Origin: an uncultured Alloprevotella sp.
GTDB taxonomy: Bacteria > Bacteroidota > Bacteroidia > Bacteroidales > Bacteroidaceae
Direction of reading: 5' to 3'
Assembly (NCBI GenBank): GCA_944320745.1
Contig: CALUIN010000010.1
Location: forward strand, 1-48,556
Length of the DNA stretch: 48,556 nt
Shown here: in pieces, positions 24,882-32,305 of the stretch
Numbering within the stretch: position 1 is the stretch's first letter
Layout: the number at the start of each line of letters is the position of its first letter
Notes under the pieces: model-generated
Database searches by the model: none
What the model was told of the DNA's origin: nothing
The model's input: only the letters and a program-made list of their open reading frames with translations
Program-made: the position numbers and the translations under genes

Positions 24882-25742
24882 ATGTCCCCATATTATGAAA
24901 TTCTGCGCCGGGCGGCCGGCGCCAGCTGCGACGGGCGCGAGGCCCGGGCCGTGGCGCTCCTCGTGCTCGAGGAGGCGTTCGGCGTGGCGCGCGTCGACGT
25001 CTATGCCGACAAAGTTAGGCATTTTTCGGAAGAGGAGCGGCGCCGCCTGCACAATATATCGCTCCGCCTGGCGGCGGGCGAGCCCGTGCAGTACGTGCTG
25101 GGCCGTGCGGACTTCTGCGGACTGCGCCTCAGGGTGACGCCCGCGACGCTCATCCCGCGGCCGGAGACTGAGGAGCTGGTAGCCTGGGCCGTGGCCGAGT
25201 GTGGCGGGGCCCGCCGCGTGCTCGACGCCGGCACGGGGAGCGGCTGCATCGCCGTGGCCCTGGCGCGGGCGCTCCCGAAGGCCGAGGTGGAGGCCTGGGA
25301 CGTGTCGGACGAGGCCCTGGCCGTGGCGGCGCGCAATGCGGCGGACTGCGGCGTCGGCGTGCACTGCGAGCGCGTGGACCTGCTGGCGCCGCCGGCCGCC
25401 GGACCGCTGTTCGACGTCATCGTGAGCAATCCGCCCTACGTCCGCCTGTCGGAGCGCGCCGCCATGGAGCCGCGCGTGCTGGACCACGAGCCGGCGACGG
25501 CTCTCTTTGTCCCCGATGCCGACCCGCTCTGCTTCTACCGCGCCCTGGGCGCGCTGGCCCGGCGGCGGCTCTCGCCCGGCGGGCGCCTTTTCGTGGAGGT
25601 CAATGCCGCCCTGGGACAGCAGACGGCGCAGTGCCTCGCGGCGGCGGGACTCGACGGCGTGGAGCTGCGCCGCGACGCCTTCGGCCGCGACCGCATGGTG
25701 CGCGGCGTGCAGCCCCCGGCGGAGGCCGCGCGGCGGGCCTGA
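24882..25742 (+). CDS. prmC: Peptide chain release factor N5-glutamine methyltransferase
   Basis: The 286-residue protein has the PrmC layout. The N-terminal helical domain (residues 1-80) contains LAAGEPVQYVLGRADFCGL. The SAM-binding Rossmann domain has IPRPETEELVAWA, LDAGTGSGCIAVALA (motif I) and the catalytic NPPY (183-186) in IVSNPPYVR. The end has LARRRLSPGGRLFVEV. PrmC methylates the glutamine of the GGQ motif in release factors RF1 and RF2 and increases termination efficiency. The start is set by the promoter only 8 bases upstream. It diverges from ribD, and ahcY follows with its own promoter; AhcY clears the SAH made by such methyltransferases. Confidence 0.95.
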   Translation: MSPYYEILRRAAGASCDGREARAVALLVLEEAFGVARVDVYADKVRHFSEEERRRLHNISLRLAAGEPVQYVLGRADFCGLRLRVTPATLIPRPETEELVAWAVAECGGARRVLDAGTGSGCIAVALARALPKAEVEAWDVSDEALAVAARNAADCGVGVHCERVDLLAPPAAGPLFDVIVSNPPYVRLSERAAMEPRVLDHEPATALFVPDADPLCFYRALGALARRRLSPGGRLFVEVNAALGQQTAQCLAAAGLDGVELRRDAFGRDRMVRGVQPPAEAARRA

Positions 25743-25800
25743 CGGGCGGCGCTGCACGGATTCTGCGGCCGGCAGGAGCCCCGGCCGGGGATTTTTGTAT

Positions 25801-25808
25801 TAACTTTG
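25801..25808 (+). promoter_or_regulatory. -7 promoter element for ahcY
   Basis: TAACTTTG. The upstream start of a longer frame (25806) lies within this element, so the true start must be the ATG at 25842. A short CCCCGGCCGGGG palindrome sits just upstream. Confidence 0.75.
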
Positions 25809-25841
25809 CAGGCACGAAGAATATTCAACCAACTCATATAC

Positions 25842-27260
25842 ATGGAAAAAGATTTGTTTACCACGTTGCCCTACCGAGTGGCCGACGTGTCGCTGGCCGG
25901 CTTCGGCCGCAAGGAAATCGAAATAGCCGAACACGAGATGCCCGGCCTCATGGCGCTGCGCGAGAAGTACGCCCCGCTCCGCCCGCTGACCGGGGCCCGC
26001 GTCATGGGGTCGCTCCACATGACCATCCAGACGGCGGTCCTCATCGAGACGCTGGCGGCCCTGGGCGCGGAGGTGCGCTGGAGCTCGTGCAACATCTACT
26101 CCACGCAGGACCACGCCGCGGCGGCCATCGCGGCGGCCGGGCACGGCGTCTACGCCTGGAAGGGCGAGTCGCTCGACGAGTACTGGTGGTGCGCCCTCCA
26201 GGCCATGAACTTCTCCGGCGGACGGACGCCCGACCTCATCGTCGACGACGGCGGCGACGCCACCCTCATGGTGCACCTCGGCGTACAGGCCGAGAAGGAC
26301 CCCTCCGTGCTCGACACGCCCTCGGGGAGCGGCGACGAGGCCGCGCTCAAGCGCCTGCTGAAGCGCGTTCTAGCGGAGCGGCCGGGCTACTGGACGGCGC
26401 TGGCCGGCGGCATTAAGGGCGTGAGCGAGGAGACCACGACCGGCGTGCACCGCCTGTATCAGATGATGGAGCGCGGCGAGCTCCTTTTCCCCGCCTACAA
26501 CGTGAACGACTCGGTCACCAAGTCGAAGTTCGACAACCTGTACGGCTGCCGCGAGTCGCTGGCCGACGGCATCAAGCGCGCCACCGACGTGATGATAGCC
26601 GGCAAGGTGTGCGTCGTGGCCGGATACGGCGAGGTGGGAAAGGGCTGCGCCCAGAGCCTCCGCTCCTACGGCGCGCGGGTCATCGTCACGGAGATCGACC
26701 CCATCTGCGCACTCCAGGCCGCCATGGAAGGTTTCGAGGTGCGCACGATGGACGAGGCCGCGCCGCTGGGCAATATCTTCGTGACCGCTACGGGCAACAT
26801 CGACGTCATCACGACGGATCACATGGCCGCCATGCCCGACCAGGCCATCGTCTGCAATATCGGCCACTTCGACAGCGAGATTCAGGTGGAAGCCCTCAAG
26901 CGGCTTCCGGGCGTCGAGGTGACGAACATCAAGCCGCAGGTGGATTCCTACCGCTTCCCCGACGGGCACCGCATCACGCTCCTGGCGGACGGGCGCCTTG
27001 TCAACCTGGGCTGCGCCACGGGTCACCCTTCCTTCGTCATGTCCAACTCGTTCACAAACCAGACGCTGGCGCAGATGGAGCTTTTCGCCCATCCGCACGA
27101 AGTCGGCGTCTATCGCCTGCCCAAGCGCCTCGACGAAGAGGTGGCGCGGCTCCATCTGGAGCGCATCGGCGTCCATCTGACGAAGCTCACCCCGGCACAG
27201 GCCGACTACATCGGCGTGCCCGTCGAAGGGCCCTATAAGGCTGAACACTACCGTTACTAA
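25842..27260 (+). CDS. ahcY: Adenosylhomocysteinase
   Basis: From the ATG at 25842 the protein has 472 residues, as usual for bacterial enzymes of the long form. It has the substrate-binding segments [33 protein letters not shown] and [16 protein letters not shown]. The NAD-binding GYGEVGKG is at 261-268, and the C-terminal [10 protein letters not shown]-like stretch ([13 protein letters not shown]) and the final PYKAEHYRY tail supply the Lys and Tyr that bind the neighbouring subunit's NAD. It splits S-adenosylhomocysteine into adenosine and homocysteine and so relieves product inhibition of methyltransferases. The gene has its own promoter and is followed by a YfhO gene after 67 bp. Confidence 0.98.
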   Translation: MEKDLFTTLPYRVADVSLAGFGRKEIEIAEHEMPGLMALREKYAPLRPLTGARVMGSLHMTIQTAVLIETLAALGAEVRWSSCNIYSTQDHAAAAIAAAGHGVYAWKGESLDEYWWCALQAMNFSGGRTPDLIVDDGGDATLMVHLGVQAEKDPSVLDTPSGSGDEAALKRLLKRVLAERPGYWTALAGGIKGVSEETTTGVHRLYQMMERGELLFPAYNVNDSVTKSKFDNLYGCRESLADGIKRATDVMIAGKVCVVAGYGEVGKGCAQSLRSYGARVIVTEIDPICALQAAMEGFEVRTMDEAAPLGNIFVTATGNIDVITTDHMAAMPDQAIVCNIGHFDSEIQVEALKRLPGVEVTNIKPQVDSYRFPDGHRITLLADGRLVNLGCATGHPSFVMSNSFTNQTLAQMELFAHPHEVGVYRLPKRLDEEVARLHLERIGVHLTKLTPAQADYIGVPVEGPYKAEHYRY

Positions 27261-27327
27261 TCCCCTGCCCGCCCGGCGCGGCCGCCAGCTCCGGCGGCGG
27301 CGACGGGCGGAATAATTTCCTCACATC

Positions 27328-29997
27328 ATGAATCCCATCCTTAAGAAAATCCTGCCCGACGTCATTGCCGTCGTGCTCTTCATGCTCATCAGCTTTGCCT
27401 ATTCCTATACGCCGGTGAGCCAGGGCATGGTCCTCGGCGGGCACGACTCGGCGGCCTCCATCGGCCAAGGGCAGGAGCAGCTCGACTACTCCGCCCGCCA
27501 CGACGGCGAAGTGACCCGCTGGACCAATTCCATGTTCAGCGGCATGCCCACCTACCAAATCTCGCCCTCCTACGGGCCCACGCAGCTGCTGGGCAAGATC
27601 TCCAACCTCTACGGCCTGACCACGACGGGCGTGCTCTGCTACGTATTCATCCTCCTGCTGGGCTTCTACATCCTGATGCGGGCCTTCAACTTCAAGCCCT
27701 GGCTCTCCGCCTTCGGCGCGGTGGTCTGGGCTTTCTCGTCCTACTTCTTCATCATCATCGCGGCAGGACATATCTGGAAGGTGATGACCCTCGCGTTCAT
27801 TCCGCCTACCATAGCCGGCCTCGTGCTCTGCTACCGCGGGCGGCTGCTCTGGGGCGGCGCGGTGCTGGCCCTTTTCACGGCCTTCCAGGTGCAGTCCAAC
27901 CACGTGCAGATGACGTACTATTTCCTCTTCGTCATGTTCTTCCTCGTCGTGGCCTACGGCGTGGCGGCGCTGCGCAACCGCAAGGAGGCCAAGCTGGCGG
28001 CGGGCGCCGCCAGCGGGCCGGATGCGTCCGTCCTGTCCCTGACGCCGCGGACGTGGCTCCGGGCCACGGGCGTCGTCATCGTGGCCGGCCTGCTCGGCGT
28101 GGCGGCCAACCTGCCCAACCTGTACCACACGTATGAATACAGCAAGCTGACGATGCGCGGCGGCTCGGAGCTGACTCCACAGCCCTCGGCCGGCGGGCAG
28201 CAGCAAGGCGGGACGAAGGGCGGCGGCCTGGACTACGACTACATCACGCAGTGGAGCTACGGCCTGGACGAGACGCTCACGCTCCTCGTCCCCAACTTCA
28301 AGGGCGGCGGCTCGGGCAGCGTGATCACCGACGAGAATTATTACGACGAGCCCGTGCAGCGCCTCATACAGTATGCCCAGCCCGCGCAGCAGTACCTCGA
28401 GGCACACCCCGTGGAGGGCGGCGCGCTGCCCGGCGTCAACCAGTACTGGGGCGACCAGCCCATGACAGTGGGGCCCGTCTACGTCGGCGCGTTCGTCTGC
28501 TTCCTCTTCCTGCTGGGCCTCTTCGTGGTGCGCGGCCCGGTGAAGTGGGCCTTGGCGGCCGCTACGCTCGTCTCGCTGCTCTTCGCCTGGGGGCACAACG
28601 TCCCCGCCGTGACGCGCTTCCTCATTGACTGCCTGCCCATGTACAACAAGTTCCGGACGGTGTCCTCGGCCCTGGTCATCGCGGAGTTCACCATACCTCT
28701 GCTCGCCATGTTCGCCCTGGCCACGACGCTGACCCGCTCCGGCTGGGAGCGCACCCGTCGCGGCCGCGTAGGGCTGGCCGTGTCCGCCGCGCTGACGGCA
28801 GGCGTCTGCCTGGTGCTCTGGCTCTTCCCCGGCGCGGCCGGCAACTGCCTTTCCGGCGCCGAGTCCGCCACGATGGACGCCCTGACGCGCAGCGGCGCCT
28901 TCGACGCCCTCTTCGTCAGCGAATACACGGACGCCATAGCCGCCATGCGCCACGCCGTCCTCTCCCGCAGCGCCGGCCTCTCGCTCCTGGTTCTCGTGCT
29001 CTGCGGCCTCGTGTTCTACTTTTCCGCCATCGCGCGCCGCCGCCTGCCCGCCTGGGCCGGCTGCGCCCTGCTGGCGGTCATCTGTCTGCTGGACATGTGG
29101 GCGGTGAACAAGCGCTACCTGAACAAAGACAACTTCACCGATCCCGTGGTGCAGCGCGAGGGATTTGCCAAGACGCCTGCCGACGAGCAGATTCTGAAGG
29201 ACCCCTCGCCGGACTACCGCGTCATCAGCTACGCCGCCGGCGACCCCTTCAACGAGAACACCACCAGCTACTGGCACAAGAACGTGGGCGGATACCACGC
29301 CGCCAAGTTGCAGCGTTACCAGGACCTCATCGACCGCCATCTGCGGCCGGAGTACGTGGCCTTCTACACCGCCGCGGCTGAGGCCGGCGGCGACCTCTCG
29401 GGGCTCAACCTGGACTCTCTCATTCCCGTGCTCAACATGCTCAACACGAAATACTTCATCCTCACCCCGCAGCTGGCCCTGCAAAACCCGGCGGCCAACG
29501 GTAACGCCTGGTTCGTGCGCAGCGTGAAGTTCGTCGACGGCGCCGATGCTGAGATGGCCGGTCTGACCGGCCTCGACACGAAGCGCGCGGCCGTGGCCGA
29601 CGCCCGTTTCCGCCCGCAGCTCGACGGTTCGGCGCTCGACAGCGGCACTGTCCGGCTGACGGCCTACGAGCCCAACGAGCTGCACTACGATGTCAGCTCC
29701 GCCCGCGGCGGCCTCGTGGTCTTCTCCGAGGTGTACTATCCCGGCTGGACGGCCACCGTCGACGGGCAGCCCGCCGAGCTGGGCCGCGCGGACTACGTGC
29801 TCCGCGCCCTGAAGGTGCCGGCCGGCGCGCACAAGGTGGTCCTGGAGTTCCGCCCCGCCACGGTCAGCACCACCAACGCCATTGCCTACGCCGCCCTGGC
29901 CCTCGTGATGCTCTGCTTCGTGGGCGCCCTTGTCCTCGTCGTGGTGCGTCGCTTCCGCAAGGGCTGCGGCCCGGCCGGCAGCGCGCCGCAGTGCTGA
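27328..29997 (+). CDS. YfhO-family multi-pass membrane protein
   Basis: This large protein of 889 residues has about 12-13 membrane segments. It starts with IAVVLFMLISFAYSYTP and then GHDSAASIGQGQEQLD, with RWTNSMFSGMPTYQI in the first outer loop, which is the typical active-site loop of YfhO/GT-C proteins. The last third is a soluble domain ending SEVYYPGWTATVDGQPAELGR, a hallmark of the family, and a terminal membrane helix (AALALVMLCFVGALVLVVV). YfhO proteins resemble GT-C glycosyltransferases; the Firmicute members add sugars from lipid-phosphate donors to teichoic acid or lipoproteins outside the membrane. The substrate in Bacteroidetes is unknown. It follows ahcY by 67 bp. Confidence 0.85.
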   Translation: MNPILKKILPDVIAVVLFMLISFAYSYTPVSQGMVLGGHDSAASIGQGQEQLDYSARHDGEVTRWTNSMFSGMPTYQISPSYGPTQLLGKISNLYGLTTTGVLCYVFILLLGFYILMRAFNFKPWLSAFGAVVWAFSSYFFIIIAAGHIWKVMTLAFIPPTIAGLVLCYRGRLLWGGAVLALFTAFQVQSNHVQMTYYFLFVMFFLVVAYGVAALRNRKEAKLAAGAASGPDASVLSLTPRTWLRATGVVIVAGLLGVAANLPNLYHTYEYSKLTMRGGSELTPQPSAGGQQQGGTKGGGLDYDYITQWSYGLDETLTLLVPNFKGGGSGSVITDENYYDEPVQRLIQYAQPAQQYLEAHPVEGGALPGVNQYWGDQPMTVGPVYVGAFVCFLFLLGLFVVRGPVKWALAAATLVSLLFAWGHNVPAVTRFLIDCLPMYNKFRTVSSALVIAEFTIPLLAMFALATTLTRSGWERTRRGRVGLAVSAALTAGVCLVLWLFPGAAGNCLSGAESATMDALTRSGAFDALFVSEYTDAIAAMRHAVLSRSAGLSLLVLVLCGLVFYFSAIARRRLPAWAGCALLAVICLLDMWAVNKRYLNKDNFTDPVVQREGFAKTPADEQILKDPSPDYRVISYAAGDPFNENTTSYWHKNVGGYHAAKLQRYQDLIDRHLRPEYVAFYTAAAEAGGDLSGLNLDSLIPVLNMLNTKYFILTPQLALQNPAANGNAWFVRSVKFVDGADAEMAGLTGLDTKRAAVADARFRPQLDGSALDSGTVRLTAYEPNELHYDVSSARGGLVVFSEVYYPGWTATVDGQPAELGRADYVLRALKVPAGAHKVVLEFRPATVSTTNAIAYAALALVMLCFVGALVLVVVRRFRKGCGPAGSAPQC

Positions 29998-30031
29998 CGC
30001 GCGGAGCCGCCCGCCGAGGGCTTATCCTGAA

Positions 30032-30077
30032 AAAAACGGGGCCTATCCCAGCCGCTACGGGGATAGGCCCCGTTTTT
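30032..30077. terminator. Perfect 18-bp hairpin built from two repeat units (array locus 5)
   Basis: The arms 30032-30049 and 30060-30077 are perfectly complementary over 18 bp, including A5 and T5 ends, with a 10-base loop. This is a classical bidirectional Rho-independent terminator after the YfhO gene. It is also two units of the 21-bp family (30035-30055 and 30056-30076) in opposite palindromic versions (CCTATCCC and GGATAGGCC). Confidence 0.88.
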
Positions 30078-30134
30078 CGCAGTCCTGGCCCTGCAGGCCG
30101 GCGGACCGCCCGCCCGACAAAAGGGCGGGAAAAT

Positions 30135-30165
30135 TTGGCCCTTCCCTCCGGTTGGCGTATTTTTG
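30135..30165 (+). promoter_or_regulatory. Full consensus promoter for ychF
   Basis: TTG (30135-30137), a 20-base spacer and TATTTTTG (30158-30165). The ATG at 30198 follows after 32 bases, which excludes the longer frame that begins at 29991. Confidence 0.85.
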
Positions 30166-30197
30166 CACTACGATTTGAAATTACTACACAAAGAATT

Positions 30198-31301
30198 ATG
30201 AGTTTACAATGCGGTATCGTCGGTTTGCCGAACGTGGGCAAGTCGACCCTCTTCAATTGTCTGAGCAACGCCAAGGCGCAGTCCGCCAACTTCCCCTTCT
30301 GCACCATCGAGCCGAACGTGGGCGTCATCACCGTCCCCGACGAGCGGCTCAACCGCCTGGCCGAACTGGTGCACCCGGGCCGCGTGGTCCCCACGACGGT
30401 CGAGATTGTCGACATCGCGGGCTTGGTCAAGGGTGCCTCGAAGGGTGAGGGCCTGGGCAACCAGTTTCTGGGCAATATCCGCGAGACGGACGCCATCATC
30501 CACGTGCTGCGCTGCTTCGACGATCCGAACGTGGTCCACGTGGACGGAACGGTGGACCCCGTGCGCGACAAGGAAATCATCGACACCGAGCTCCAGCTGA
30601 AGGATCTCGAGACGGTGGAGAACCGCCTGCGCCGCGTGGAGAAGACGGCCCAGATGGGCGGCGACAAGTCCGCCAAGACGGAGTATGGCGTGCTGCTGGC
30701 CTACCGCGAAGCCCTGGAGAAAGGCAAGTCCGCCCGCACCGTGCAGTTTGAGACGAAGGAGGAGCAGAAGGCGGCCAAGGGCCTCTTCCTCTTGACGGCC
30801 AAGCCCGTGATCTACGTGTGCAACGTGGACGAGGCTTCCGCCGCCACGGGCAACGCCTACGTGGACCGCGTGCGCGAGGCCGTGGCCGAAGAGGGGGCGC
30901 AGGTGCTGGTGCTCGCCGCGCAGACCGAGGCCGACATTGCCGAGCTCGAGACCTACGAGGAGCGACAGCTCTTCCTGCAGGACGTCGGCCTGCCCGAGAG
31001 CGGCTGCAACCGCCTGATAAAGGCCGCCTACGCCCTGCTCGACCTGGAGACGTTCATCACCGCCGGAGAGATGGAGGTGAAGGCCTGGACCTACCGCCGC
31101 GGCTGGAAGGCCCCGCAGTGTGCCGGCGTCATCCACACGGACTTCGAGAAAGGCTTCATCCGCGCCGAGGTCATCAAGTACGACGACTTCGTGAAGTACG
31201 GTTCCGAGGCCGCCGTGCGCGAGGCCGGACTGCTTCACGTGGAGGGCAAGGACTACGTCGTGCAGGACGGCGACATCATGCACTTCCGCTTCAACGTCTG
31301 A
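30198..31301 (+). CDS. ychF: Redox-regulated ATPase/GTPase YchF (OBG family)
   Basis: The 367-residue protein from the ATG at 30198 has the normal length. The P-loop GLPNVGKST is at residues 9-17 and switch I contains NFPFCTIEPNVGVI. The DIAGLVKGASKGEGLGNQFL segment is the extended G3 box with Leu in place of the Gln of classical GTPases, which is typical of this HAS-GTPase. The coiled-coil domain follows, and the C-terminal TGS domain ends VVQDGDIMHFRFNV. YchF hydrolyses ATP more readily than GTP and interacts with ribosomes and oxidative stress responses. It has a consensus promoter. Lgt begins 34 bp downstream, probably in the same transcript. Confidence 0.97.
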   Translation: MSLQCGIVGLPNVGKSTLFNCLSNAKAQSANFPFCTIEPNVGVITVPDERLNRLAELVHPGRVVPTTVEIVDIAGLVKGASKGEGLGNQFLGNIRETDAIIHVLRCFDDPNVVHVDGTVDPVRDKEIIDTELQLKDLETVENRLRRVEKTAQMGGDKSAKTEYGVLLAYREALEKGKSARTVQFETKEEQKAAKGLFLLTAKPVIYVCNVDEASAATGNAYVDRVREAVAEEGAQVLVLAAQTEADIAELETYEERQLFLQDVGLPESGCNRLIKAAYALLDLETFITAGEMEVKAWTYRRGWKAPQCAGVIHTDFEKGFIRAEVIKYDDFVKYGSEAAVREAGLLHVEGKDYVVQDGDIMHFRFNV

Positions 31302-31335
31302 ATCCCCCACCCCACTCTTCTTAAACGCTCCGATT

Positions 31336-32211
31336 ATGAATCTGCTTTACATTGTCTGGGACGTGAGCGAGACGGCCTTCCACATCGGCTCGTTTGCCCT
31401 GCGCTGGTATGCGCTCCTGTGGTGCTTGGGCCTGGTGCTGGCCTACGTCGTCGTCTACAAGCTCTACCGCGAGCAGCGCATCCCGATGGAGAAGTTTGAC
31501 CCCCTCTTCTTCTATTGCTTCGTCGGCATCCTGGTGGGGGCGCGCCTGGGCCACTGCCTGTTCTACGAGCCGGGCTACTTTCTCTCCCACCCCGTCGAGA
31601 TGTTCCTCCCCATCCGGCAGACGGCGGACGGCTGGCGCTATACGGGCTACAGCGGCCTGGCCTCGCACGGCGGCACGCTGGGCCTCATTCTGGCCCTGTG
31701 GCTCTATGTGCGCCGCACGAAGCTGAACATCATGCGTGTGGTGGACAACATCGCCATAGCCACGCCGCTGACGGCCTGCTGCATCAGGCTGGGCAACCTG
31801 ATGAACTCCGAGATCGTGGGCAAGCCTACGGGTTCGGACTACGGTTTCATCTTCCCGAACAGCTCCGAGGCCTTCAGTCGCGCCCTGCCCTGCCATCCGG
31901 CGCAGCTCTACGAGGCGGCGGCCTATCTGGCCTTCTTCTTCGTGGGCTGGTGGCTCTACCGCCGCTTCCGCGACCGCGTGGGCACGGGCTTCTTCTTTGG
32001 CTGGTGCCTCTCGTCCATCTTCCTCTTCCGCTTTGTCGTGGAGTTCTTCAAGGCCGTGCAGGAGCCTTGGGAACTGCGCATGGTCAGCGCCATCGGCCTG
32101 AACCAGGGACAGCTGCTGAGCATCCCCTTCGTGGTCCTGGGCTTGTACTGCATGTTGGGGGGCAAATGGTGCCGCCGCCTGGGCGAGCGGCCGGCCGGGC
32201 GCAAGGCCTGA
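31336..32211 (+). CDS. lgt: Prolipoprotein diacylglyceryl transferase
   Basis: The 291-residue inner-membrane protein has about seven membrane segments. Key family blocks are ALRWYALLWCLG with the conserved Tyr, GARLGHCLFYEP, YSGLASHGGTLG with the essential His, and the signature RLGNLMNSEIVGKPT with the invariant Arg, Asn and Gly. CHPAQLYEA and FLFRFVVEFFK carry the later conserved Arg and Glu. Lgt transfers diacylglycerol from phosphatidylglycerol to the lipobox cysteine of prolipoproteins. Several predicted lipoproteins are encoded in this window (for example at 46503 and 45396). The gene is downstream of ychF and is closed by a hairpin at 32237. Confidence 0.96.
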   Translation: MNLLYIVWDVSETAFHIGSFALRWYALLWCLGLVLAYVVVYKLYREQRIPMEKFDPLFFYCFVGILVGARLGHCLFYEPGYFLSHPVEMFLPIRQTADGWRYTGYSGLASHGGTLGLILALWLYVRRTKLNIMRVVDNIAIATPLTACCIRLGNLMNSEIVGKPTGSDYGFIFPNSSEAFSRALPCHPAQLYEAAAYLAFFFVGWWLYRRFRDRVGTGFFFGWCLSSIFLFRFVVEFFKAVQEPWELRMVSAIGLNQGQLLSIPFVVLGLYCMLGGKWCRRLGERPAGRKA

Positions 32212-32236
32212 GGCCGCCCGCTCAGACGCAACGTAA

Positions 32237-32273
32237 AGCGACGCTTTCCGGCACCGGGCCGGGAAGCGTCGCT
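32237..32273. terminator. Hairpin between lgt and the large sialidase gene
   Basis: The arms 32237-32251 and 32259-32273 pair over 15 bp with one G-U pair, between two converging genes. Its right arm runs directly into TATCTTTG (32273-32280), a -7-like element. Confidence 0.75.
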
Positions 32274-32305
32274 ATCTTTGTAGCCGGACCTGTGGCCGGA
32301 CTGGC

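Noticed and set aside
29991-30197. Extended start of ychF
   Set aside because: The extension overlaps the YfhO gene end, the terminator hairpin and the ychF promoter. The canonical MSLQCGIVGLPNVGKST start is at 30198.
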